Assembly (NCBI GenBank): GCA_021808525.1
Contig: JAKBBK010000002.1
Location: 26,536-90,535, forward strand
Source: Pseudomonadota bacterium
Lineage (GTDB): Bacteria; Pseudomonadota; Gammaproteobacteria; Burkholderiales; Burkholderiaceae_C
Direction: 5' to 3'
DNA: 64,000 nt
The notes beneath the pieces are model-generated. The model was not told where the DNA came from. It made no database searches and was given only the letters and a program-made list of their open reading frames with translations. Shown here piece after piece: positions 16,873 through 23,837 of this stretch (the first letter of the stretch is position 1; each line of letters starts with the position of its first letter). Position numbers and translations under genes: made by a program.

Positions 16873-17775
16873 TTGCCAGAGGCCGGAAAGACTTTTTTTG
16901 TCACGGGCGCGACGGGGTACCTGGGCAGCCGCCTCGTGCGCGCACTGGTGGCCGGCGGCAGCAACGTCTATTGTCTGAGGCGCGCTCATTCCCGTGTCGA
17001 CCGGCTCGAGGACATCGAGGCCAGCATCGCATGGGTGGATGCGGTGGGCGTGGACTTCGAGGCCTTTTTCGCCGGCAATCCGGTCGACGCCGTCGTGCAT
17101 TGCGCGACCAGTTACGGGCGCCGCGCGGTCGGACCGCTGGACACCATCGAGGCCAATCTTCTGCTGCCGCTCAAGCTTCTGCACGCGGCCGCCGCGGCCG
17201 GAGTGCCTGCCTTGCTGAACACCGACACGGTGCTCGACAAGGGCGTGAGCAATTACGCCTTGTCCAAGGCGCAGTTCGTCGATTGGCTCAAGGCCTACTC
17301 GACCAAGCTGACCTGCCTCAACGTGGCGCTCCAGCACTTCTATGGTGCTGGCGATGACCCGACCAAATTCACGACCACCGTCGTGCAAAGCCTGCTGCGC
17401 GGGGAATCCCGTCTGAAGCTGACGGCAGGCGAGCAGACACGCGACTTCATTCACGTGGACGACGTGGTGTCCGCGATGCTGGTGGTGCTGGGCGCGGCGC
17501 AGGGTCTCGGCAGGGGCTACTTCCACTACGAAGTGGGAACCGGCGCGCCGATACGCATTCGCGACTTCGTCACCCTGGCCGCCGAACTCGCAGACAACCG
17601 CAGCACGGCCCTGGATTTCGGGGCCTTGCCCTACCGCCGCGGCGAGGTCATGGACATCCGCACCGAACTCGGCCCCCTGCTGGCGCTGGGCTGGAGTCCG
17701 CGCATCGGCCTGCGCGAGGGCCTCACCCAAATGATCGAGTCCGAGAAGGCACTGCTCAAATCATGCGATACCTGA
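16873..17775 (+). CDS. NAD-dependent sugar-nucleotide reductase/epimerase (CDP-abequose/paratose synthase-like)
   Basis: An extended SDR of 300 residues when read from the TTG at 16873. I chose TTG because GAGGGAG stands 8 bases before it and the Rossmann strand TFFVTGATGYLGSRLVRAL follows directly; an ATG at 16759 would add 38 residues of unconvincing sequence. The catalytic pair is NYALSKAQF (Tyr-x3-Lys), and the later RDFIHVDDV is typical of sugar-nucleotide enzymes. It resembles RfbJ/RfbS, which reduce CDP-4-keto-3,6-dideoxyglucose to abequose or paratose. It overlaps the next gene by 13 bases and is first of a three-gene operon. Confidence 0.75.
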   Translation: MPEAGKTFFVTGATGYLGSRLVRALVAGGSNVYCLRRAHSRVDRLEDIEASIAWVDAVGVDFEAFFAGNPVDAVVHCATSYGRRAVGPLDTIEANLLLPLKLLHAAAAAGVPALLNTDTVLDKGVSNYALSKAQFVDWLKAYSTKLTCLNVALQHFYGAGDDPTKFTTTVVQSLLRGESRLKLTAGEQTRDFIHVDDVVSAMLVVLGAAQGLGRGYFHYEVGTGAPIRIRDFVTLAAELADNRSTALDFGALPYRRGEVMDIRTELGPLLALGWSPRIGLREGLTQMIESEKALLKSCDT

Positions 17776-18803
17776 TCACCGGGGGTTGTGGCTTCATCGG
17801 CTCGAACCTGGCCGCCGAGGCCTTGCGCCGAGGCGCCACGGTGACCGTTCTGGACAACCTGAGCCGCACCGGAAGCACCGAGAACCTGGCCTGGCTGCGC
17901 GCGCTGGGCCTGCAGGAATTTCGCTGCGGCGACATGCGCTGCCGCGACGACGTCGAGGCCGCCGTGCGGCATGCCGCGCCGGAGGTGGTGTTTCACGTCG
18001 CCGGGCAGGTTGCCATGACCACGTCGCTGGCCCATCCCCGGCTCGATTTCGAGGTCAACGTGGCAGGGACCCTGCATCTGCTGGAAGCCCTGCGTTCGCT
18101 GGCGCCCGATGCCGCGGTGTTCTTCTCCTCGACCAACAAGGTCTACGGAGATCTCGAGCAGTACCCCTACGAGGAGACCTCGACGCGCTACGTCTGCCCG
18201 CGCTACCCGCAGGGCTTCGATGAGCAGGTTCCGCTGGACTTTCGTTCCCCCTATGGGTGCTCGAAGGGGGCCGCGGACCAGTACATGCTCGACTACCGTC
18301 GCCAGTACGGATTGCGCACCGTCGTGTTCCGCCACTCCTCCGTGTACGGAGGACGTCAGTTCAGTACCGCCGACCAGGGCTGGATCGGCTGGTTCGTGGA
18401 CCAGGCCCTGCGCCAGCGCGGCAGGCGCGACGCTCCCGCGTTCTCCATCTCCGGCACGGGCAAGCAGGTTCGCGACGTGCTGTTCATCAGCGATCTCGTG
18501 GCCTGTTATTTCCAGGCGCTCGGGAAGCTCGAATCCTGCGCGGGAGAGGCCTTCAACATCGGCGGCGGACAGTCCAACAGTCTTTCCCTGCTCGAATTGT
18601 TCGAGTGGCTCGGGCGGCGCCTGGACGTCGAGTTGCGCTATGCGCGAGGGCCGGCGCGCAGCAGCGACCAGAAGGTGTTCGTCGCCGACATTTCGAAGGC
18701 CGGGCAGCGCTTCGACTGGAGCCCGCGAGTGGACTACATGGCGGGGCTGGAGTCGATGATCCAATGGGTGGAAGCCGGCAAGGGCGAAGGGAGCAATGCA
18801 TGA
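17763..18803 (+). CDS. NAD-dependent epimerase, CDP-paratose 2-epimerase (RfbE)-like
   Basis: A 346-residue extended SDR with TGGCGFIGSNLAAE at the N-terminus, SSTNKVYGDLE around the catalytic Thr, and SPYGCSKGAADQYMLDY with the Tyr-x3-Lys pair. The stretch HSSVYGGRQFSTADQGWIGW is characteristic of CDP-paratose 2-epimerases (tyvelose synthesis). The predicted job is C2 epimerisation of a CDP-3,6-dideoxyhexose made by the preceding enzyme. It overlaps the previous gene by 13 bases and its stop overlaps the next start as ATGA, so all three are translated together. The earlier pathway enzymes (RfbF, RfbG, RfbH) are not in the window. Confidence 0.8.
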   Translation: MRYLITGGCGFIGSNLAAEALRRGATVTVLDNLSRTGSTENLAWLRALGLQEFRCGDMRCRDDVEAAVRHAAPEVVFHVAGQVAMTTSLAHPRLDFEVNVAGTLHLLEALRSLAPDAAVFFSSTNKVYGDLEQYPYEETSTRYVCPRYPQGFDEQVPLDFRSPYGCSKGAADQYMLDYRRQYGLRTVVFRHSSVYGGRQFSTADQGWIGWFVDQALRQRGRRDAPAFSISGTGKQVRDVLFISDLVACYFQALGKLESCAGEAFNIGGGQSNSLSLLELFEWLGRRLDVELRYARGPARSSDQKVFVADISKAGQRFDWSPRVDYMAGLESMIQWVEAGKGEGSNA

Positions 18804-20113
18804 ATCAGCGCATCGAGTTGAGCATCCTGGTGCCGACCACCGAGGATCATCGCAACTCGCAAATCGTGCGGGACTATCTGGAGTCGCCGCAGCGCAAGCA
18901 GCTCGGGGTGCAGTTCGTGTTCCTGCTGAACGACCGCAAGACCATCGGGCAGCACCGATCCGAGATTGTCTCGCAGGGGGATCATGAAATCGTGGTCGTC
19001 GCCAACGACCGCTATTTCGGCGCCTGCGAGGACAACCTCTACAGGGTCCAGGACTTCGGCGGCTTGCTCAAGCCGATCGTGTTCAACATGGGGGCGCACG
19101 ACACCATCGACTGGGATGTCCTGGCGGAGGCGGTCGAACATTTTGTGCAGCACCGCCTGGGCGCTCTGGCATGGAATCTCATGTCCGACCAGCAGCTGGC
19201 CGATGGCCGCTACGCGGGGCTGGCGGCGCTGACCGAACTCAGTGACGACCTGTCGGCCAACCACGTGGTGCGCAGCCTGACGGCGGGCGAGATCATGCCG
19301 TCCAACCTGGGCAACGCGGCGATGACCTCGACCTACGGCCCGATCGACTGGCAGGCTTACCTGGGCTGCCACCTGCTTGCGCGCGAAGTGTTCCTGGGCC
19401 TGCTGCAGTACCACTTTGGCGAAGCCGTGTATTCGCTGGTGTACAAGCAGTCGACCTATTTCCACCACCACCCGGTTCCCTACGCCTATTGGTCGAAGCC
19501 GGTCATCCATCGCCGCAGCGACGATTTCACCCGCATCCAGCAAGGCAGCTACTCCTCGGGCTGGCTGGCCGACCACCGCACCACCGCCGGGGCCAGCCCG
19601 ATCTTCTGGATCGCGAACATGCGCTACATGACGGAAATGCGCAGCGACGTGTTGTTCAACCTGTTCGCGTCCAGCCTGACCCTGACCCATGTCCCCGCCC
19701 AGGGCGGGGGCTCCGCCTACACGCGCATGGCCACTCTGGGCAACCTGGTGCTCTGGTCGGCGGAGGTGGTGCGCGATGCGCTGGCTCGTCGAAGCCACTA
19801 TTTCCCGGACTTGAAGGTCGGGGCCTCGCTGCGCGACCTGCGCTGCGTGGCCGACTTCTGGCAGGATCTCCTGCTGCGCAGTCAACGCAGCGCCCAGGTC
19901 TATTCGGTGATTCCGAAGGAGTTTCTCGATCGCACGGCCGATGCCGTGGGCCTGCTGCGCGCGAGCCTCGCCTCGGCGCACACCCCTACGCGCACGCTCG
20001 AGCAGGCGCTGAACATGTTCGGGGCGGCGTCGAGCCGCCTGACACCCCCCGTGAACGTGGCGTTCAACCAGGAAGGTTTCCACAACCTGCTCGCGCACAT
20101 GCCCGCGGCCTGA
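18800..20113 (+). CDS. Uncharacterised protein of a sugar-nucleotide operon, possible glycosyltransferase
   Basis: A 437-residue protein with no signal peptide and no membrane helix. I do not recognise the family. The beginning (IELSILVPTTEDH, then VQFVFLLNDRKT) has the strand-loop look of GT-A glycosyltransferases, but no DxD motif or family signature is clear. There are notable aromatic and histidine-rich stretches (YFHHHPVPYAYW). Its ATG overlaps the stop of the tyvelose-type epimerase gene, so it must be produced together with the two sugar-nucleotide enzymes. By context it may transfer or further modify a 3,6-dideoxyhexose. A strong hairpin follows. Confidence 0.6.
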   Translation: MNQRIELSILVPTTEDHRNSQIVRDYLESPQRKQLGVQFVFLLNDRKTIGQHRSEIVSQGDHEIVVVANDRYFGACEDNLYRVQDFGGLLKPIVFNMGAHDTIDWDVLAEAVEHFVQHRLGALAWNLMSDQQLADGRYAGLAALTELSDDLSANHVVRSLTAGEIMPSNLGNAAMTSTYGPIDWQAYLGCHLLAREVFLGLLQYHFGEAVYSLVYKQSTYFHHHPVPYAYWSKPVIHRRSDDFTRIQQGSYSSGWLADHRTTAGASPIFWIANMRYMTEMRSDVLFNLFASSLTLTHVPAQGGGSAYTRMATLGNLVLWSAEVVRDALARRSHYFPDLKVGASLRDLRCVADFWQDLLLRSQRSAQVYSVIPKEFLDRTADAVGLLRASLASAHTPTRTLEQALNMFGAASSRLTPPVNVAFNQEGFHNLLAHMPAA

Positions 20114-20160
20114 GCCTTGCGCGTCGCGCGGCGCCTCGTGCATGGGCGCTCCCCGAGCCC

Positions 20161-20197
20161 GGTGGCTTGCCGCGGCGCACGGCCGCGGCAAGCCACC
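20161..20197. terminator. Strong bidirectional hairpin terminator
   Basis: GGTGGCTTGCCGCGG (20161-20175) pairs perfectly over 15 bases with CCGCGGCAAGCCACC (20183-20197) around a 7-base loop. It lies exactly between the convergent sugar operon (ends 20113) and the amide cluster (last gene ends 20208). There is no T run, but the stem is the strongest in the window. Confidence 0.75.
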
Positions 20198-20207
20198 CTC
20201 GTGCTGC

Positions 20208-20453
20208 TCAGCCGGAGCCCGCGCAGTGCGGGCATCCGAAGCCGCACAGGCTTCGCCAGGAACCGCCGCCCCCCGGAACCCGCGGGCCCGGGGCATGGTC
20301 GGCGTCGCCGCGTCCGGCCAGAAAGGGCGTGACCAGGATGCGCTGCGCCGGGGCGGCGCAACCGGGGCAGGGTTGCGCCTGGTCCGAGTCGGCCATGCGC
20401 ACCATTTTCCGGAAGCCTCCGCAGTCGGCGCAGAAGTAGTCGTACAGCGGCAT
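20208..20453 (-). CDS. FmdB-family zinc-ribbon protein (first copy)
   Basis: An 81-residue protein beginning MPLYDYFCADCGGF and continuing to CPGC, the paired CxxC of the FmdB/CxxC_CxxC_SSSS zinc ribbon. FmdB was named as a putative regulator next to formamidase in Methylophilus; its mechanism is not established. The C-terminal tail is glycine-rich and carries two more CxxC-like cysteines (GFGCPHCAGSG). It starts 14 bases after the AmiS-like gene and is last of the minus-strand amide cluster. Confidence 0.8.
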   Translation of the reverse strand: MPLYDYFCADCGGFRKMVRMADSDQAQPCPGCAAPAQRILVTPFLAGRGDADHAPGPRVPGGGGSWRSLCGFGCPHCAGSG

Positions 20454-20467
20454 CGCGCGGCCTCCCC

Positions 20468-20980
20468 TCAGTGCAGCATTCCGGTGAGCAGCAGATAGCC
20501 CGGCAGCCAGCCCGTGAGAATGCCTTCGAGTACCGTGACCATGCCCACGAAGCGGCCAATGGGCTTTTGCATCACCAGGAGAACGAAGAACAGCAGCCAC
20601 AGCACGGCCCAGGCCGCCCAGCACAGGCCCAGCCAGGTTCCCCACAGGGTGGTGGCGCCCTGCAGGGTCTGCACCGACACCGGCACCGCGGTGATGGCCA
20701 CGAACAGGCAGAACCAACCCAGCCCGCGCCCATCGGCACCGTTGTAGCGATTGATGGCTACCCAGAAGTAGGTGAAGGTGAACAGCAGGGTCAAGGCGGC
20801 CGCCTTGATGCTCGCGTCGTTGGAGCCCGGGCCGAAGGCCAGGTACAGCGACACCAGCAGGGTGATGCCCCCCACGAACACGTCGATCACCGCGATTTCG
20901 TTGTCGCCGATCTGCCCGATCAGCCACAGGCCGTTCAGGCAGAGCACCGCGCCCACGTACAGCAAGACCAGACCCAGCAT
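20468..20980 (-). CDS. AmiS/UreI-family amide or urea channel
   Basis: A 170-residue inner-membrane protein of six hydrophobic helices, the size and pattern of AmiS/UreI (LVLLYVGAVLCLNGLWLIG at the N-terminus; FTFTYFWVAINRYNGAD and FLLLTGMLH-like end). These proteins form proton-gated or ungated channels for urea and short-chain amides. The ATG at 20980 was preferred over an upstream one because AGGGAG lies 6 bases before it and the first helix begins at once, as in the family. Placed after formamidase, it probably admits formamide or acetamide to the cytosol. Two hairpins separate it from fmdA. Confidence 0.9.
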   Translation of the reverse strand: MLGLVLLYVGAVLCLNGLWLIGQIGDNEIAVIDVFVGGITLLVSLYLAFGPGSNDASIKAAALTLLFTFTYFWVAINRYNGADGRGLGWFCLFVAITAVPVSVQTLQGATTLWGTWLGLCWAAWAVLWLLFFVLLVMQKPIGRFVGMVTVLEGILTGWLPGYLLLTGMLH

Positions 20981-21013
20981 GACGAACTCCCTGGAAGTGA
21001 TTCTGCGCATGAT

Positions 21014-21044
21014 CCGGGCCGCCCCGCATTGCGGCGCGGCCCGG
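21014..21044 (-). terminator. Hairpin between formamidase and AmiS genes (second)
   Basis: CCGGGCCGC (21014-21022) pairs with GCGGCCCGG (21036-21044) around a 13-base loop. With the next hairpin it could protect or attenuate the transcript between fmdA and the channel gene. Confidence 0.4.
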
Positions 21045-21064
21045 CTGAGGCGGGGCCTCGGTTC

Positions 21065-21087
21065 GCGGGGATGCACGGCATCCCCGC
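21065..21087 (-). terminator. Hairpin 16 bases after the formamidase stop
   Basis: GCGGGGATGC (21065-21074) pairs perfectly with GCATCCCCGC (21078-21087) around the triloop ACG. Located directly downstream of fmdA, it is likely a partial terminator or an mRNA-stability element. There is no T run. Confidence 0.5.
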
Positions 21088-21102
21088 CCCGCGGTCATCG
21101 GC

Positions 21103-22359
21103 TCAGTTGGCCGAGCGCGGAACCTGCAGGCCCTGCTTGACCTGGTGCAGCGGTCCCTTGGCGTTGGGACGGACGTCGAAGTCGAAGATGGAACGCGGGA
21201 TGTAGATGGTCGAGCAGGCGTTGGGAATGTCCACCACCCCCGACAGGCGACCCTCGACCGGGGCTGTTCCCAGGATCATGTAGGCCTGGATGTCCGTGTA
21301 TCCGAACTTCATCAGGTAGTCGATCGCGTGGTTGCAGGCGTTCTGGTAGGCCAGCCAGGAATCCAGGTAATGCTGCTTGCCGTTGGGGTGCACCGACACG
21401 CCGGAGAAGGCCAGCCACTCCGAGTACTGCGGATCGCGCAGCCCCGGCATGAACATGGCGTTCTCGCGGATGCCGTACTTGGCCATGCCGCCCTTGATGA
21501 TGTCGACATGCAGGTCCATGAACCCGCCCATCTCGATCGCCCCGCAGAAGGTGATCTCGCCGTCGCCCTGGGAGAAGTGCAGATCGCCGAAGGACAGCTT
21601 CGCTCCGGGGACGAACACGGGGTAGAAGATGCGGCTGCCGGCGGTCAGGTTCTTGATGTCCTGGTTGCCGCCGTTCTCGCGCGGCGGGGCGGTGCGCGCG
21701 GCCTCGCGTGCCACGCGCTCGAACTCGGCTCCGCTCAGCGAGCCCAGGATGGCGCTGTCGGGAAGCGGAGGCAGCGCCAGCGGAGGCACGCGCATCGGAT
21801 CGGTGGCGATCAGCGCCTTCTCTCGCGCGGTCCACCTGGCCAGCAGCTCGGCCGATGGCGCGGTGCCCATCAGGCCCGGGTGGTGGATGCCCACGTAGGA
21901 CACCTCGGGAATATGGCGCGAGGTCGCCACGTCGCCGTTGAAGTCCCAGATCACCTTGTAGGCGTCGGGGAAGCGCTCGGTGAGAAAGCCCCCGCCGTTC
22001 TTGTTGGCGAACACCCCGGTATAGCCCCAGCCCATGCCGGAAAAGGGCCCCGAGTCCTCCTGGTCGCAGGAGTCGATCTCCAGGATGTCGACCACCAGCA
22101 GGTCACCCGGCTCGGCGCCCTCGACATGGAAGGGGCCGGACAGCACGTGCACCCCGGCCAGCGGGGCGTTGCGCATGTCCTCGGCCGAATCGTCGTTCTT
22201 GATCGCGCCGTCGAACCACTCGCGGCAGTCGGCGCGGAAAGTGTCGCCGGGCTTGACGTGCACGGCCGCCGGAATGTCGGGGTGCCAGCGATTGTGGCCG
22301 ACGATTTTCTGGTCCTTGAACTTCTTGGTGTTGTCGAGGGGAAACAGGTTCTTGGGCAT
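21103..22359 (-). CDS. fmdA: Formamidase/acetamidase
   Basis: A 418-residue protein of the FmdA_AmdA family, full length. Recognisable blocks are HNRWHPDIPAAVHVKPGD at the start, GPFSGMGWGYTG, the metal-binding-type HHPGLMGTAPS, SRIFYPVFVPGAKLSFGDLHFSQGDGE, and CAIEMGG-like sequence. The enzyme hydrolyses formamide (or short aliphatic amides) to ammonia and formate, in the cytosol as a homo-oligomer. GAGGT stands 7 bases before the ATG. It sits between two FmdB-like genes and is followed by an amide channel, as in known formamide-use operons. The cluster is probably induced by amides or nitrogen limitation, possibly by the LuxR protein or the transporter-kinase encoded alongside. Confidence 0.95.
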   Translation of the reverse strand: MPKNLFPLDNTKKFKDQKIVGHNRWHPDIPAAVHVKPGDTFRADCREWFDGAIKNDDSAEDMRNAPLAGVHVLSGPFHVEGAEPGDLLVVDILEIDSCDQEDSGPFSGMGWGYTGVFANKNGGGFLTERFPDAYKVIWDFNGDVATSRHIPEVSYVGIHHPGLMGTAPSAELLARWTAREKALIATDPMRVPPLALPPLPDSAILGSLSGAEFERVAREAARTAPPRENGGNQDIKNLTAGSRIFYPVFVPGAKLSFGDLHFSQGDGEITFCGAIEMGGFMDLHVDIIKGGMAKYGIRENAMFMPGLRDPQYSEWLAFSGVSVHPNGKQHYLDSWLAYQNACNHAIDYLMKFGYTDIQAYMILGTAPVEGRLSGVVDIPNACSTIYIPRSIFDFDVRPNAKGPLHQVKQGLQVPRSAN

Positions 22360-22521
22360 TTCGATACCTCAGTCCGAGAGTGGGTGACGGGAACTGCGCT
22401 TGCCGAATGCATGCCTGGGGTGGCCTTGCCTGCTGCCTCCTTTCCCCGGTTCGCCTCGGGCCTGCGCCGCCGGCGTCGCGGGATGGGGTGTTGCGCCTAT
22501 GCTGCGTCGCCGCCAGCGGCT

Positions 22522-22809
22522 TCAGGGTCTGGGCAGCTTCCACAGATCGGGGGTCATGCGCACCTGGCGCCGCGGGGCTCCCGAGGGCGGAAGCGAAGTC
22601 ACCACCTCGGGTTCGTGGCGGCTTTTCTGCGCGCCGTCGATGGCCGTGAACAAGGCGGCGCGACGCCCGATCACCAGCGCGGGCGCGGAAATCACGCGCG
22701 CGGCCTCGCTGCCGCAGACCGGGCAGGCCGCGTGGGAGGGGGCTTCGCCCAGGCGGCGCAGGATCTCGAACGCACCATGGGTGCGGCAGGCGTATTCGTA
22801 CAGGGCCAT
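22522..22809 (-). CDS. FmdB-family zinc-ribbon protein (second copy, one Cys pair altered)
   Basis: A 95-residue protein starting MALYEYACRTHGAFE. FmdB proteins have two CxxC pairs; here the first reads CRTH, so the second cysteine is replaced by histidine, while CPVC is intact. A Cys3His zinc site would still be possible. The tail (PPSGAPRRQVRM...) is longer than usual and shows no motif. GGAGGA stands 5 bases before the ATG. It lies upstream of fmdA on the same strand. The paralogue at 20208 keeps both pairs. Confidence 0.75.
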   Translation of the reverse strand: MALYEYACRTHGAFEILRRLGEAPSHAACPVCGSEAARVISAPALVIGRRAALFTAIDGAQKSRHEPEVVTSLPPSGAPRRQVRMTPDLWKLPRP

Positions 22810-22828
22810 GGATTCCTCCGGTCGATGG

Positions 22829-22853
22829 GGCCGCGGCATCCGCCGCCGCGGCC
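22829..22853 (-). terminator. Hairpin upstream of the second FmdB-like gene
   Basis: GGCCGCGG (22829-22836) pairs with CCGCGGCC (22846-22853) around 9 bases, in the gap between the DUF190 gene and the FmdB-like gene. It may separate the fluoride-exporter unit from the amide unit. Confidence 0.35.
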
Positions 22854-22865
22854 GATGTCCAGCCT

Positions 22866-22925
22866 GGAATCGATGCTAGGAAGTCCTGGCTCCGCTGGAA
22901 TCCCTCGCAGCGGGGAATCGATGCT
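22866..22925. repeat. 12-bp direct repeat GGAATCGATGCT, two copies
   Basis: Copies lie at 22866-22877 and 22914-22925, spaced 48 bases start to start, in the 119-base gap upstream of the second FmdB-like gene. A spacing near four to five helical turns on the same face suits two operator sites, but the sequence matches no motif known to me. Confidence 0.4.
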
Positions 22926-22928
22926 CCC

Positions 22929-23297
22929 TCAGGGCCGCGGTGCCATCTCACCGGAATGGGTGAGGGCAGGCGTGGCGTCCGCCTCATCGGGGCAGCGCGC
23001 GTCCCAGGACACGATGTGGCCGCCCGGCAGCAGCGCTGTCAGCCGCGGCAGCGCGTCCCGCACGACCTCGGGGGAGTCGAAGAACTCCACCACCAGCGGC
23101 AGGTGCACTCCCAGTCGCAGCAGGTCATCGGCATGTGTCTCGCCGCGGCTTCCATAGCCCGCCACGCCGCGGTACACGGTGATCCCACGCACACCGAGTT
23201 CGCCGTGCAGCAACGCGAACAACTCGCGCACCAGGTTGTGGTGGTCGCGATGGTCGCCCTCGCGAAGGTAGATGCGCACCATGGTCACGTCGCTCAT
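22929..23297 (-). CDS. DUF190 protein
   Basis: A 122-residue protein of the DUF190 family: MVRIYLREGDHRDHHNLVRELF, GVRGITVYRGVAGYG, LLRLGVHLPLVVEFFDSPEVV. The fold is ferredoxin-like, similar to PII signalling proteins, and these proteins are typically encoded next to the fluoride exporter CrcB, with which they are presumed to work. Two consecutive ATG codons occur; the second (23297) is better spaced from GGAGG. The start overlaps the crcB stop. The last codons contain one copy of an 18-bp palindrome that also lies upstream of crcB. Confidence 0.85.
   Translation of the reverse strand: MSDVTMVRIYLREGDHRDHHNLVRELFALLHGELGVRGITVYRGVAGYGSRGETHADDLLRLGVHLPLVVEFFDSPEVVRDALPRLTALLPGGHIVSWDARCPDEADATPALTHSGEMAPRP
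22947..22964. promoter_or_regulatory. 18-bp palindrome, copy A (inside DUF190 3' end)
   Basis: CTCACCGGAATGGGTGAG. The arms CTCACC and GGTGAG are inverted repeats. It differs by a single base from copy B at 23813-23830 read on the minus strand. Here it lies within the last codons of the DUF190 gene, just before the intergenic region leading to the amide genes. Confidence 0.55.
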
Positions 23298-23677
23298 CAT
23301 GCACCTCCGATGCCGCGGGCCAGGTACGCGCCCAGCGCGGCGGCGCCGATGCCCAGCACGCAGGAGCCCACGATGTAGAGCAGGGCCTTGGCCGGCTCGC
23401 CCTGCTCGAACAGGCTCAGGGATTCGAGGGAGAAGGTCGAGAAGGTGGTGTAGGCGCCGAGCCCACCGGTCAGGATGCCCGTGCGCAGCGCCGGGGAGAT
23501 GGACAGCCGCTCCAGCGTGAGGAAGAACAGCAGCCCCATGAGGAAGGAACCCAGCACGTTGATCGACAGCGTGGCGAAGGGGAACTGGCGTCCCAGCAGC
23601 CCCTGCACGAACAGGGTCTGCCCGTAGCGCGCGAAGGCGCCGAGCACGGCGAAGGCGGCGATCGAAAGCAGGGTCAT
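23297..23677 (-). CDS. crcB: Fluoride exporter CrcB/Fluc
   Basis: A 126-residue membrane protein with four hydrophobic helices, the size of Fluc/CrcB fluoride channels. Signature stretches are GAFARYG, the pore-lining INVLGSFLMGLLFF, and GILTGGLGAYTTFSTFSLE, which carries the Phe and Thr/Ser residues of the fluoride track. It works as a dual-topology dimer to expel fluoride. GGAGGG precedes the ATG by 8 bases. It is followed with overlap by DUF190 and preceded by a palindrome. I see no fluoride riboswitch in front of it. Confidence 0.9.
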   Translation of the reverse strand: MTLLSIAAFAVLGAFARYGQTLFVQGLLGRQFPFATLSINVLGSFLMGLLFFLTLERLSISPALRTGILTGGLGAYTTFSTFSLESLSLFEQGEPAKALLYIVGSCVLGIGAAALGAYLARGIGGA

Positions 23678-23793
23678 GGCGAAGCCCTCCGCGGCAGCTG
23701 CACGAGGTGGAAGGCATCCTAGGTCGCGGGCGAGGCGCGCGAATCCCGCGCCCGGGGCAAGGCTGCGCGACCAGCGGGGGAGGGGAACTCGAT

Positions 23794-23825
23794 CCGAATG
23801 GGTGAGACGGTTCTCACCCATTCGG
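23794..23825. promoter_or_regulatory. 14-bp perfect inverted repeat between LuxR gene and crcB
   Basis: CCGAATGGGTGAGA (23794-23807) is perfectly complementary to TCTCACCCATTCGG (23812-23825) around CGGT. It begins 12 bases after the LuxR gene stop and could act as a terminator hairpin or as paired binding half-sites; no T run follows. Its right arm is shared with the 18-bp palindrome copy B. Confidence 0.55.
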
Positions 23826-23830
23826 GTGAG
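23813..23830. promoter_or_regulatory. 18-bp palindrome, copy B (upstream of crcB)
   Basis: Read on the minus strand: CTCACCCGAATGGGTGAG, arms CTCACC/GGTGAG. It is nearly identical to copy A (22947-22964), and a half copy CCGAATGGGTGAG lies beside it at 23794-23806. The length and symmetry suit a LuxR/FixJ-type or TetR-type dimer, and a LuxR gene is adjacent. Confidence 0.6.
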
Positions 23831-23837
23831 ACGGGCC

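Noticed and set aside
23678-23793. Fluoride riboswitch before crcB
   Set aside because: The conserved pseudoknot sequences of the crcB motif could not be found; only GC-rich sequence is present.
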